DNA of 34,131 nucleotides, taken from assembly GCA_934546935.1 (NCBI GenBank), contig CAKTEH010000018.1, positions 1 to 34,131 of the forward strand, written 5' to 3'. The DNA comes from an uncultured Eubacteriales bacterium. Lineage in GTDB: Bacteria; Bacillota; Clostridia; Oscillospirales; QAMX01. Shown piece by piece: positions 15,869 through 23,073 of the stretch. A program made the translations under genes and the position numbers. The notes under the pieces were generated by a model. That model did no database searches. It was not told the DNA's origin and saw only the letters and a program-made list of their open reading frames with translations. The stretch's first letter is position 1; each line of letters opens with the position of its first letter.

Positions 15869-15897
15869 ATTATACTGCAAAGAAGCTGCGGATACAA
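15869..15897 (-). promoter_or_regulatory. copA promoter
   Basis: Minus strand TTGTAT (15897-15892), 17-base spacer, TATAAT (15874-15869), leaving about 100 bases of leader. No clear CopY or CsoR operator was recognised. Confidence 0.65.
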
Positions 15898-15962
15898 GTC
15901 CTGTTTTTCCAGTAAATTGCAGTCCGCAGCAAATATTTTTTATCAGTTTGTGCAATGAAGCG

Positions 15963-16922
15963 CTAAGCCCGTCCCTCGCCGCACAGCGAAAACAGGGATT
16001 CTATCTTCCGGTTATACGTTTCCGGGTCGACGGCATAGCTCATCGCGTGGCGCGCACCGTGTACGATCAGAAGGCTCTTGGGCGCAGCGCATGCCGCATA
16101 ATTCTGATAGCTCATAGAAACGGGTACAAAAGTATCTGCATCTCCATGGACGAAAAGCGTGGGGATATGACTGCGCCGGACGGCGTCAAGCGTGGAATAG
16201 GCGTCGTAGTCGAAGCCTGTATGAAGCCGCATGCGCAAATTTGCACTTTTTTCGGTAAAGGCAGGCAGAAGGGTGTTTTGGGTGATGGTATTGCGGATAA
16301 TCGCGCCCGGCGAGGTATAACCGCAGTCGGCGACAATACCGCGCACGCAGGATCCAAGCGGCAGGGCCGAGGCCATCAGCACAGTGGAGGCGCCCATAGA
16401 TACGCCGAAGAGATAAACTGGAAGCGCCGGATCAGAAAATTCCGGAAGCTTTTTCACCCAGTCTTCAACATCAAAGCGCTCGAGCAGGCCGAAAGCGATA
16501 TATTCCCCCTCGCTTTCCCCATGCGCGCGCTGCTCGATAAACAGCAGGTTCGCGCCGCCGTCGTGCAGATAATCGGTGATCCCGGCGAAATCGCGATCCC
16601 AGGTACTGCGCCAGCCGTGCACAAGCACGATCGTGCGGCGTGCGTTTTCCGCCGGGTACCAATGTGCGGCAAGGGTTAGGCCATCACGGCTGCGCATGGT
16701 GATTTTTTTCAGGCCCAAAGTACGGATGCGCACCTTGTAAGATTCTATGAAAGCCTCAATTTCGTCTGACGGTGCGTCAGAAACCGCTTTGTGTGGGCGT
16801 GGGATCCGGCGGAGCCGGGAATTGCGCCGGGATGCAAGCGAAAACAGGGACTGCGCGCTCAAAACCCAAGCGGATGCGGCACAGACCAATGCCGCAGGGA
16901 GGATTTTACGTTTTTTCTTCAT
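15963..16922 (-). CDS. Alpha/beta hydrolase with N-terminal membrane anchor or signal
   Basis: About 319 residues. It begins with a basic stretch and a hydrophobic segment (KKKRKILPAALVCAASAWVL), suggesting membrane anchoring or export. The hydrolase core has HGWRSTWDRDF near the oxyanion hole, nucleophile Ser in FGVSMGAS, acid Asp in HGDADTFVP and His in GARHAMSY. The family contains esterases, lipases and peptidases, and the substrate is unknown. A GTG at 16931 overlaps the upstream stop (GTGA), and the ATG at 16922 follows with a poor ribosome site. Either start implies translational coupling to the hydrolase gene upstream. Confidence 0.85.
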   Translation of the reverse strand: MKKKRKILPAALVCAASAWVLSAQSLFSLASRRNSRLRRIPRPHKAVSDAPSDEIEAFIESYKVRIRTLGLKKITMRSRDGLTLAAHWYPAENARRTIVLVHGWRSTWDRDFAGITDYLHDGGANLLFIEQRAHGESEGEYIAFGLLERFDVEDWVKKLPEFSDPALPVYLFGVSMGASTVLMASALPLGSCVRGIVADCGYTSPGAIIRNTITQNTLLPAFTEKSANLRMRLHTGFDYDAYSTLDAVRRSHIPTLFVHGDADTFVPVSMSYQNYAACAAPKSLLIVHGARHAMSYAVDPETYNRKIESLFSLCGEGRA

Positions 16923-16927
16923 AAGAT

Positions 16928-17758
16928 TCACACATTCTGATGGAGATTTTCATGGATGAATTTACAGATACCGGCGAAATGCTGCTGACGTATGCAAGGC
17001 TCATTATGAAGCTCGTGGTAAGCATTTGCGAAGCTGGTAAACTGCACTTTCGGGCAGGCCTGGGCAAAACGGCGGCTGCCCTCAATGCTGCATATGCCGT
17101 CCGCTTCACCGTGGCAAAGCAGCAGGGGGACTTGAAGGCGGGTGGTATGGCTTAGGCTATAATCTGCGGCGTACAGCATGTCGCCGGCCAAGGCAAGCGA
17201 AATGCGGTCGTGGGTAAGCGGGTCGCGCGCATAGGCCGCGCATGCATCCAAATCGTGGCAAAGCGCCGTCGCGGGAATCCCATTTGAGATACAGACGCGC
17301 CCGAATGCAGCCGGATGCGCTTTAAGAAAATTGGCGGCGAACGCAGGGATCTGGCGCGTGATGATCAGCCAGGGCGAGCATATGACGGCGGCGCGCACGT
17401 CCGGACGGCTGTGCAGCAGTGTATACAGCGCGATGCCGCCGCCCATGCTGTGACCGAAGAGGAAAACCGGAACCGCCGTCCGCGCCTGGATCTGCCGCAG
17501 TACGGCCAGGACGTCTTTTTCCAGATCTGCCAGCCGTGCGTATCCGCGTGTACCTGCGTTTGCCCCGTGCCCTCTTTGGTCATAAGCGTATACGCTGATA
17601 CCGGCTTCATTAAGCGCCTGTGCCATTCCATTATAACGCCCACTGTGCTCGCCCAGTCCGTGAACGACCAGAAGTGCTGCCGTTTCGTCCTGTGCCGGCC
17701 AGAAGCGGGCGGGAAGCACATGCGCATCATGGCCGGAAAAGACCGTATCCTGCACCAT
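16928..17758 (-). CDS. Alpha/beta hydrolase, monoacylglycerol lipase type
   Basis: 276 residues, cytosolic, no signal peptide. The catalytic Ser104 is in FGHSMGG, the oxyanion region is VVHGLGEHSGRY, the acid is in HGEADGICS, and the His is in NAYHELHNE. This set and the YDQRGHG motif are typical of the monoacylglycerol lipase/lysophospholipase group. The ATG at 17758 follows AGGAGG; an upstream start at 17806 lacks a ribosome site. It is the first gene of a two-hydrolase operon driven by a consensus promoter. Confidence 0.9.
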   Translation of the reverse strand: MVQDTVFSGHDAHVLPARFWPAQDETAALLVVHGLGEHSGRYNGMAQALNEAGISVYAYDQRGHGANAGTRGYARLADLEKDVLAVLRQIQARTAVPVFLFGHSMGGGIALYTLLHSRPDVRAAVICSPWLIITRQIPAFAANFLKAHPAAFGRVCISNGIPATALCHDLDACAAYARDPLTHDRISLALAGDMLYAADYSLSHTTRLQVPLLLCHGEADGICSIEGSRRFAQACPKVQFTSFANAYHELHNEPCIRQQHFAGICKFIHENLHQNV

Positions 17759-17820
17759 AAATTGTCCTCCTGTCAGATTATAGAGGCATGTAAGCCTGGA
17801 TACCAATTTTGTCTGTTCTC

Positions 17821-17849
17821 ATTATAAGACGTCATGGCAAACTTGTCAA
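17821..17849 (-). promoter_or_regulatory. Promoter of the hydrolase operon
   Basis: Minus strand TTGACA (17849-17844), 17-base spacer, TATAAT (17826-17821), a perfect sigma-A consensus. A second possible TATAAT lies nearer the gene. Confidence 0.85.
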
Positions 17850-18018
17850 ACCCGCCTGTCTTTGAGCGGTATAGCCCGGAGAAACGCTGGAAAAGCGTCC
17901 GGAAGAGGAGCACATGAATGCCTTTGAGACACGGATGTTCCTATATACGTCAATTTTCCGGTTGCGCGCAGAAACAAAAATACCGGAATCCGCGGATTCC
18001 GGAAAGGATGGTTTGAAA

Positions 18019-18059
18019 TAAAAATGCCGCCCCAGACGGTCTTCTGTCTGCAGCGGCAT
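18019..18059 (-). terminator. Terminator of tRNA-Arg
   Basis: On the minus strand ATGCCGC and CAGAC pair with GTCTG and CGGCAT, followed by TTTTTA. It begins directly after the encoded CCA end. Confidence 0.85.
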
Positions 18060-18135
18060 GGCACCCCCGAGCAGGTTCGAACTGCTGGCCTTTCGCTTAG
18101 GAGGCGAACGCTCTATCCAGCTGAGCTACGGGGGC
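18059..18135 (-). tRNA. tRNA-Arg (anticodon CCU)
   Basis: A 77-base cloverleaf. The acceptor stem GCCCCCG pairs with CGGGGGU. The D arm is GCTCAGCTGGATAGAGC. The anticodon arm is TTCGC-CTCCTAA-GCGAA with CCT at positions 34-36. The T arm is AGCAG-TTCGAAC-CTGCT, and CCA is encoded. It reads AGG codons. It has its own promoter and terminator. Confidence 0.96.
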
Positions 18136-18169
18136 ATACGAAACGAGGGGTAAAGTTTCCCCACGCTCT

Positions 18170-18198
18170 ATAGTACACTGCGGGGCGCAGCTTGTCAA
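18170..18198 (-). promoter_or_regulatory. tRNA-Arg promoter
   Basis: Minus strand TTGACA (18198-18193), 17-base spacer, TACTAT (18175-18170). Confidence 0.75.
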
Positions 18199-18479
18199 GC
18201 CGGTAAAATCCAAGCTTTTTACATCCTGTGCTGGAAGGAAAACCGCGGGCTATACGGGCTTTCGCTGTTTTGCATTCCCGGTATGCTGCGGCGTCAGTTT
18301 TCGCCCATATGCCAGATCTGCATTGTGGTTGATCCTGGATTCAGAATCGGGTCTGCGTGGGAAGATGCAAACGGGAAAAAGCGGTGAATGGATGCGTCGT
18401 AGGGCAAGACACGCAGGGGTATGGGATCCGGCCGCAGGAATCAATATGCCGGCCGGCATCAGACGTACAGTAAAGGGTT
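18199..18479. other. Intergenic region without recognised gene
   Basis: About 280 bases separate the tRNA-Arg promoter from the duplicated cassette. Open frames exist on both strands but none has a ribosome site or recognisable protein. Nothing functional was seen. Confidence 0.5.
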
Positions 18480-18503
18480 ATCCTGGAAGAATCACAAAAA
18501 TAA

Positions 18504-18533
18504 TTGACAAATCTGTAAAAAAATTTGTAAAAT
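18504..18533 (+). promoter_or_regulatory. Cassette 1 promoter
   Basis: TTGACA (18504-18509), 18-base spacer, TAAAAT (18528-18533). The spacer carries an ACAAAT/ATTTGT inverted repeat. The corresponding promoter of cassette 2 is conserved. Confidence 0.75.
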
Positions 18534-18566
18534 ATATATATATGGAGTATAAAAAGAAGAAATGTT

Positions 18567-18599
18567 GGGATGACAGACAGGAGGATTATAAGTCATCCC
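18567..18599 (+). promoter_or_regulatory. Cassette 1 leader hairpin
   Basis: GGGATGAC (18567-18574) pairs perfectly with GTCATCCC (18592-18599). The loop contains AGGAGG. It lies in the 5' untranslated region about 45 bases before the protease start and is kept in copy 2. Confidence 0.5.
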
Positions 18600-18645
18600 T
18601 CCGGACTGCGGGTATAAACAAAAGCAGGAATAAGGAGCGATGCGT

Positions 18646-19233
18646 ATGAACAAAAGATGGAAATTATTATTCGTTTGCCTGGCCGTCTTATTCGCTTTTT
18701 CCACGCTGACGGTCTATGCAAGGTATGACCTGGGTTTTCAATGGCCGAGCGTCCCAAGGACATTATGGTGGTATTGCGGGGAGCTGAGCGCAAGCCAGCG
18801 GACCGCCGCGCAGGCTGCGATGAACACCTGGAACGCGGTGCGCGCAAGCGATGGCTCCGCGCTGATTTCGTCATATGTGTCATCAGACATAGAGGATAAT
18901 GAAATTGGATTCTCATTATCTTCGGAAATTGGTATTGCCGAAACTATACCGATGCTTGATTCTAATGGTTATGTAACAAGCGTTAAAATTGTTTTACAGC
19001 AAGATGTAAATTGGTCTATTGGCGCATCGGCCGGGGCATATGACGTGCAGACCGTGATTCTCCACGAGCTTGGCCATGCATATGGTATCGCGCATTGCCA
19101 CGAAGGGCCTGGAAGCTGCGGCGTAATCGGTTGTCCAAACAATGTTATGAGCCCGACGATAAGCAAAAATATGACCAGGCGGGTTTTGCAAACGTATGAC
19201 ATTATCAATTACCAATATATTTACGTCAGCTGA
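18646..19233 (+). CDS. Secreted matrixin-like zinc metalloprotease, copy 1
   Basis: 195 residues. A signal peptide of about 25 residues (basic MNKRWK, hydrophobic core, VYA before RYD) predicts secretion. The zinc motif is HELGHAYGIAHC (140-151), fitting HExxHxxGxxH of metzincins, with the Met-turn at NVMSPT (Met168). There is no evident prodomain, so the mature enzyme of about 170 residues is essentially a catalytic domain. Four mature cysteines (44, 151, 158, 163) could form disulfides. The ATG at 18646 is eight bases after AAGGAG; an ATG at 18640 is too close. A lipoprotein gene follows after 14 bases. The substrate is unknown. Confidence 0.9.
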   Translation: MNKRWKLLFVCLAVLFAFSTLTVYARYDLGFQWPSVPRTLWWYCGELSASQRTAAQAAMNTWNAVRASDGSALISSYVSSDIEDNEIGFSLSSEIGIAETIPMLDSNGYVTSVKIVLQQDVNWSIGASAGAYDVQTVILHELGHAYGIAHCHEGPGSCGVIGCPNNVMSPTISKNMTRRVLQTYDIINYQYIYVS

Positions 19234-19247
19234 AAGGGGTGTATATT

Positions 19248-19817
19248 GTGAAAATCCGTCGCTTTTCGCTTGTGTTGTCGGCATTAATATTTGTTTTTTT
19301 ATTCTCTGCATGTAAAACGGACACAGGAGATAAAAAAATTATAGTGTCGAACAGTTTGTGGCCGGAATATACCTTTGAAGAAGCTTGTGATGAGGCAGCC
19401 AGGATTATTATCGGCACGGTGAGCTCGCTTAACCGGACGTATGTGACTAGAGTTATGGAGAGACCCCTTTCAGATGGTTCTTATGTTGAACTCGGATACA
19501 CCGTACTTAATATTGAAGTTGAGGAAACTTTAAAAGGGGAGCATCAAGATACTATTGAGTACATACAAAAAGGTTGTGAGACAGAAGACCGTATATTTAT
19601 GCCTGACTCATTTGCCTTAAGCATAGGAGATAGGGTTTTGGTTTTCATCGGCGGTAATAAACTTATGCTCACGCCGGCATTTCTATTGCATATTGACGAA
19701 GATAATAATGTTACAACAAATTATTTGCCCGAAAACTATCCTGCAGCTTTTTCTGCCTCAAATGAAATTGATGTGGAGGAGTATGCCGGGTTGATTCGGG
19801 ATTACCTTGCAGGATAG
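19248..19817 (+). CDS. Predicted lipoprotein partner of the metalloprotease, copy 1
   Basis: About 189 residues, starting at GTG 19248, nine bases after AAAGGGG; the earlier GTG at 19239 overlaps that site. A signal sequence ends in the lipobox FSAC with Cys22, so it should be lipid-anchored to the outer face of the membrane. The mature part has a helical TFEEACDEAARIIIGTV segment and a beta-rich region with YTVLNIEVEETLKG and GDRVLVFIG. Such valine-rich strands ending in LKG resemble small beta-barrel secreted proteins, but no family is recognised. It could tether, inhibit or present the protease; that is inference from the pairing. Confidence 0.75.
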   Translation: MKIRRFSLVLSALIFVFLFSACKTDTGDKKIIVSNSLWPEYTFEEACDEAARIIIGTVSSLNRTYVTRVMERPLSDGSYVELGYTVLNIEVEETLKGEHQDTIEYIQKGCETEDRIFMPDSFALSIGDRVLVFIGGNKLMLTPAFLLHIDEDNNVTTNYLPENYPAAFSASNEIDVEEYAGLIRDYLAG

Positions 19818-19826
19818 CTGACGAAT

Positions 19827-19858
19827 AAAAGAGCCGTTCTTTAGAGAACGGCTCTTTT
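19827..19858 (+). terminator. Terminator of cassette 1
   Basis: AAAAGAGCCGTTCT (19827-19840), loop TTAG, AGAACGGCTCTTTT (19845-19858). A perfect 14-bp stem that separates the two cassettes into independent transcripts. Confidence 0.92.
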
Positions 19859-19899
19859 AAATAGATATGCTATGCCTGGGAGATATATCACAAAAACAA

Positions 19900-19928
19900 T
19901 TGACAAATCAGCAAATATTTTGTAAAAT
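19900..19928 (+). promoter_or_regulatory. Cassette 2 promoter
   Basis: TTGACA (19900-19905), 17-base spacer, TAAAAT (19923-19928). The spacer is one base shorter than in copy 1, which may change promoter strength. Confidence 0.75.
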
Positions 19929-19957
19929 ATATATGAAATATTAAAAGAAGAAATGTT

Positions 19958-19990
19958 GGGATGACAGACAGGAGGATTATAAATCATCCC
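19958..19990 (+). promoter_or_regulatory. Cassette 2 leader hairpin
   Basis: GGGATGA (19958-19964) pairs with TCATCCC (19984-19990); the eighth pair of copy 1 is lost. The AGGAGG loop is retained. Confidence 0.5.
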
Positions 19991-20036
19991 TCCGGACCGC
20001 AGGTATAAACAAAAGCAGGAATAAGGAGCGATGCGT

Positions 20037-20624
20037 ATGAACAAAAGATGGAAATTATTATTCGTTTGCCTGGCCGTCTTATTCGCTTTTTCCACGCTGA
20101 CGGTCTATGCAAGGTATGACCTGGGTTTTCAATGGCCGAGCGTCCCAAGGACATTATGGTGGTATTGCGGGGAGCTGAGCGCAAGCCAGCAGACCGCCGC
20201 ACAGGCTGCGATGAACACCTGGAATGCAGTGCGCGCAAGCGATGGCTCGGCGCTGCTGACCTCGGTTATAACATCAGATGCATCAGATAATTCAATCGGA
20301 TTTACAACGGCTTCCAATATTGATATTGCAAAAACCTTTGAGACACTTGATTCTGACGGCTACATAGAAAGTATGCGCATTGCATTGCAGTATTACGCAA
20401 ATTGGTCTATTGGCGCGTCGGCCGGAGCATATGATGTGCAGACCGTGATTCTTCACGAGCTTGGCCATGCATATGGTATCGCGCATTGCCATGAAGGGTC
20501 TGGAAGCTGCGGCGTAATCGGTTGCCCAAACAATGTTATGAGTCCGACGATAAGCAAAAATATGACCAGGCGGGTTCTGCAAACGTATGACATTATCAAT
20601 TACCAATATATTTACGTCAGCTGA
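20037..20624 (+). CDS. Secreted matrixin-like zinc metalloprotease, copy 2
   Basis: 195 residues with the same signal peptide, zinc motif HELGHAYGIAHC (140-151) and Met-turn as copy 1. Residues 1-73 differ from copy 1 at one position (Arg52 to Gln) and residues 122-195 at one position (Pro155 to Ser). Residues 74-121 are only 22 of 48 identical. That block precedes the zinc helix and in metzincins corresponds to the strands that border the substrate cleft. The start was chosen as in copy 1. It is followed by its own lipoprotein gene. Confidence 0.9.
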   Translation: MNKRWKLLFVCLAVLFAFSTLTVYARYDLGFQWPSVPRTLWWYCGELSASQQTAAQAAMNTWNAVRASDGSALLTSVITSDASDNSIGFTTASNIDIAKTFETLDSDGYIESMRIALQYYANWSIGASAGAYDVQTVILHELGHAYGIAHCHEGSGSCGVIGCPNNVMSPTISKNMTRRVLQTYDIINYQYIYVS

Positions 20625-20638
20625 AGGGGATGTGTACC

Positions 20639-21205
20639 GTGAAAATCCGTCGTTTTTTGATTTTATTGGCGGCTTTAATATTTGCTTTTTTATTCTCTGC
20701 ATGTCAACAGGCGCCTGTGGAGAAGAAAATCATTATGTCGCAGAATACCTGGCCGGAGTACACGTTTGAAGAGGCCTGCGACGAAGCGGCAAGAATTGTT
20801 ATCGGCACGGTAAAATCCGTCAACCGGACATATCTAAGTGTGATTTTAGAAGACCCACTTTTGGAATACGGATACACTGTGCTTGATATCGAAGTTGAAG
20901 AAACCTTAAAAGGGGAACATCAGGATATCGTCGAATATACGCAAGACGGCTGTGAGACGGAAGACCGCATCTTCCGGTCTCATGATGCTGCTTTGTCTGA
21001 GGGAGACCATGTTTTGGTTTTTATTGGAAAGAATGGCCTTATGCTGAATCCTTCCTTTTTGCGCGGGATAGACGCCGACGGCAATATCGTTACCGCCAAA
21101 TTCCCGGAAGGCTATGTACCCGAGGCGGAAATGAATATAAATGGCTATGCTGAAATTGGCGTGGGAGAGTATGCCGGGTTGATTCGGGATTACCTTGCAG
21201 GATAG
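20639..21205 (+). CDS. Predicted lipoprotein partner of the metalloprotease, copy 2
   Basis: About 188 residues from GTG 20639, nine bases after GAAGGGG; an ATG at 20630 lies too close to that site. Lipobox FSAC as in copy 1. The conserved blocks are WPEYTFEEACDEAARI, GYTVLDIEVEETLKGEHQD, GCETEDRIF and the C-terminal EYAGLIRDYLAG. Elsewhere it has diverged along its whole length, including a four-residue shortening around residue 70 and a rewritten C-terminal quarter. The family is unknown; its role is inferred to be linked to the adjacent protease. Confidence 0.75.
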   Translation: MKIRRFLILLAALIFAFLFSACQQAPVEKKIIMSQNTWPEYTFEEACDEAARIVIGTVKSVNRTYLSVILEDPLLEYGYTVLDIEVEETLKGEHQDIVEYTQDGCETEDRIFRSHDAALSEGDHVLVFIGKNGLMLNPSFLRGIDADGNIVTAKFPEGYVPEAEMNINGYAEIGVGEYAGLIRDYLAG

Positions 21206-21276
21206 AATCTCTGCCGGCAAAGCTTTCAGGGCAATAGGGTTTGCACGTGTTTCAGCGTGTGGGTATGGAAAGCGGG

Positions 21277-21298
21277 CCGGGTTTAAAACCCGGATTTT
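21277..21298 (+). terminator. Weak terminator of cassette 2
   Basis: CCGGGTTT (21277-21284) and AAACCCGG (21286-21293) followed by ATTTT. The loop is tiny and the T-run short, so confidence is low. Confidence 0.4.
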
Positions 21299-21304
21299 GA
21301 GACA

Positions 21305-21341
21305 GAAAACAGGCGGCTGCGCCGGCAGGGCAGCCGCCTGT
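21305..21341 (-). terminator. Terminator of ymdB
   Basis: ACAGGCGGCTGC (21309-21320) pairs perfectly with GCAGCCGCCTGT (21330-21341). On the minus strand it is followed by TTTTC. Confidence 0.8.
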
Positions 21342-21400
21342 GGTATTTATATGGGAATACCGGCTGGGGCCTGTACCGGAAATAAAAGAAAATCGAGAGA

Positions 21401-22192
21401 TTAAAAAGACGCACCGCTTTCCATGCGGATACGTTCCACACCGGTGCAGCGCCCGCTTTCATCCAGTTTGAAGAGCGCGCCGCAGGCGGCTGCCGCGCCG
21501 CCGGCATCCTCAAAGCGGCTGAGGAAATTGCCGCGGAAGAATGCAACGCTTTGTTCTGCGCGTACGCCGATTACCGAATCAACGGCGCCGGTCATACCAA
21601 GATCCGTCAAATAACCCAGTCCGCGGGGGAAAACCCGCTCGTCGGCAGTCTGCACATGGGTATGCGTCCCGAAGAGGATGCTGGCGCGCCCGTCGATATG
21701 GTAGGCCAGGGCGATTTTTTCACTGGTCGCTTCGGCGTGGAAATCGACGATGATAAATTTTGTCCTGGCCCGCGCTTTTGCAAGCAGCGCATCGGCTGTG
21801 TCAAAGGGGCTTTCCGGGCCGGTATTCATCCCAACCCGGCCGATGAGGTTGATAACGCAGAGCTCGGCTTTGTCGGCCGGATAGAAGCACATTCCCGTCC
21901 CGGGCAGGGAGGACGCCCAGTTTGCCGGACGGACAATATAGGGTTCGTCGTCGAGGCAGGATGCAATTTCCCGCCGCGAAAAGGCATGGTTGCCAAGCGT
22001 GATGACGTCCGCGCCCGCATCGCGAAGCGTGCGCGCCTGGGCGGGTGTGATCCCGCGCACCGCCGCGTTTTCCCCGTTGATCACGACAAAATCCGCGCTG
22101 TAGTATTTGCGCATTTGCCAGAGCTTTTTCTGTAGAAAAGTCAGTCCGCTTGCACCGCAGACGTCTCCGAGCGCCAAAATCCGTAATTCCAT
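21401..22192 (-). CDS. ymdB: YmdB-family metallophosphoesterase (2',3'-cyclic nucleotide phosphodiesterase)
   Basis: 263 residues of the TIGR00282 family. Metal-binding motifs are GDVCGASG at the N-terminus, NGEN, GNHAFSR, DFHAEATSEK and GTHTHVQTAD. In Bacillus subtilis YmdB hydrolyses cyclic nucleotides and influences the choice between motility and biofilm. The ATG at 22192 has GGGA upstream and gives the family start MELRILALGDV; longer frames to 22492 run through the promoter. It is transcribed alone and divergently from the YcxB-like locus. Confidence 0.93.
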   Translation of the reverse strand: MELRILALGDVCGASGLTFLQKKLWQMRKYYSADFVVINGENAAVRGITPAQARTLRDAGADVITLGNHAFSRREIASCLDDEPYIVRPANWASSLPGTGMCFYPADKAELCVINLIGRVGMNTGPESPFDTADALLAKARARTKFIIVDFHAEATSEKIALAYHIDGRASILFGTHTHVQTADERVFPRGLGYLTDLGMTGAVDSVIGVRAEQSVAFFRGNFLSRFEDAGGAAAACGALFKLDESGRCTGVERIRMESGASF

Positions 22193-22246
22193 GGAAGCTT
22201 CCCTTTCTTTCCGGCATGGGGGCTCCATGCGCTGTATTTTTCCTTT

Positions 22247-22275
22247 ATTGTAGCCGATTGCCTGTGATTTTGCAA
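22247..22275 (-). promoter_or_regulatory. ymdB promoter
   Basis: Minus strand TTGCAA (22275-22270), 17-base spacer, TACAAT (22252-22247). Confidence 0.7.
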
Positions 22276-22321
22276 GACGGGCGCCGGTAGCGGGAAGCCG
22301 CCGGCCGTAGGTTTTTTTATG

Positions 22322-22351
22322 TTGCAGGGCCCCTTGCGGGTATGGTAAGAT
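22322..22351 (+). promoter_or_regulatory. Possible promoter of the YcxB-like locus
   Basis: TTGCAG (22322-22327), 18-base spacer, TAAGAT (22346-22351), about 40 bases before the start codon. Confidence 0.5.
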
Positions 22352-22390
22352 GGAGAAGGAAATGCAGGCTGGAAAGGGGAAAAAAGAAGC

Positions 22391-22911
22391 ATGGAGTTTT
22401 CCTGTGAAACGCAATACGACTGTAAAGCAACGCGTGCAATGGCGAGGGCGCTGCGCAAAACGGTACGCAGAAAGAAGAGCCTCCGGTCGCATGTGTTTGG
22501 ATGGTGCGTTGTGGCTTTTGCACTGATATTGTTGTTTTGGACGGAGGCTTTCCTTTCCAATTCCGCCCGCGTACGGTTCTTACTCTGGCGGTTACCCTTG
22601 CGCTTTTGACCGTTCTGCTTTTCGAGGACAGGATCAATGGCTATATTGCCTACAGGCGGATGCTGCCCGGTACACAGAAAGCGCGTGTGGTTTTTGGAGA
22701 AACGGAGTTTGTCTCCAGCACCGGGATTGGAACCAGCAGTTTTCGGTATGATAAGATAAACCTTATTGCGGAAGATGCGGACTGGTTTATATTTATATTC
22801 AGTGCAAACCATGCGCAGGTATATGACAAACGGAGAATTTCCGGAGGGGATTTGGAAGATTTCCGCAGCTTCCTTGAGACGAAAACCGGAAAGGCGGTGC
22901 ACAGGATATAG
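22391..22911 (+). pseudogene. Frameshifted YcxB-like membrane protein
   Basis: Two overlapping frames encode the two parts of one small membrane protein. The first (ATG 22391, after AAAGGGG) gives MEFSCETQYDCKATR, a basic stretch and one membrane helix (VFGWCVVAFALILLF). The second, shifted by -1, gives a second helix (VLTLAVTLALLTVLLF) and a soluble C-terminus with SFRYDKINLIAED, matching the YcxB-like C-terminal domain, and stops at 22911. Adding one T to the TTTT run at 22535-22538 would restore a protein of about 173 residues. This could be a real null allele, a sequencing error or, less likely, programmed slippage. YcxB function is unknown. Confidence 0.7.
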
Positions 22912-23017
22912 GCCGGATGCCCGCACATTGCTTCTTCCGGTATTCCGGCAATGGCCATGCCGGGGGAATATGGAGGTGGAAATGCAGGAGCGGGAAGAGA
23001 AAATGCCCCGGGTTCTA

Positions 23018-23046
23018 TTTACAAAGCCTGGCGGCTATGGTAAACT
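23018..23046 (+). promoter_or_regulatory. Promoter of the HD gene
   Basis: TTTACA (23018-23023), 17-base spacer, TAAACT (23041-23046), about 28 bases before the ATG. Confidence 0.55.
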
Positions 23047-23073
23047 AAATAGGTAGAGATTGGAGGCGGCGAT

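Larger units (their letters stand above)
18480..19817 (+). repeat. Tandem duplication, copy 1 (protease and lipoprotein cassette)
   Basis: Promoter, leader hairpin, metzincin gene and lipoprotein gene. The same set repeats about 1391 bases downstream in the same orientation. The leader and both protease ends are almost identical in DNA between copies; the middle of the protease gene and most of the lipoprotein gene are not. Confidence 0.9.
19873..21205 (+). repeat. Tandem duplication, copy 2 (protease and lipoprotein cassette)
   Basis: Same order and orientation as copy 1, with the homology starting in the sequence just upstream of the promoter and ending at the lipoprotein stop. The perfect terminator that closes copy 1 is not repeated after copy 2. 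Confidence 0.9.

Noticed and set aside
22982..23056. Small frame MQEREEKMPRVLFTKPG after GGAGGTGG
   Set aside because: It has a fair ribosome site but spans the promoter of the HD gene and is only 24 codons; coding is not supported without conservation.
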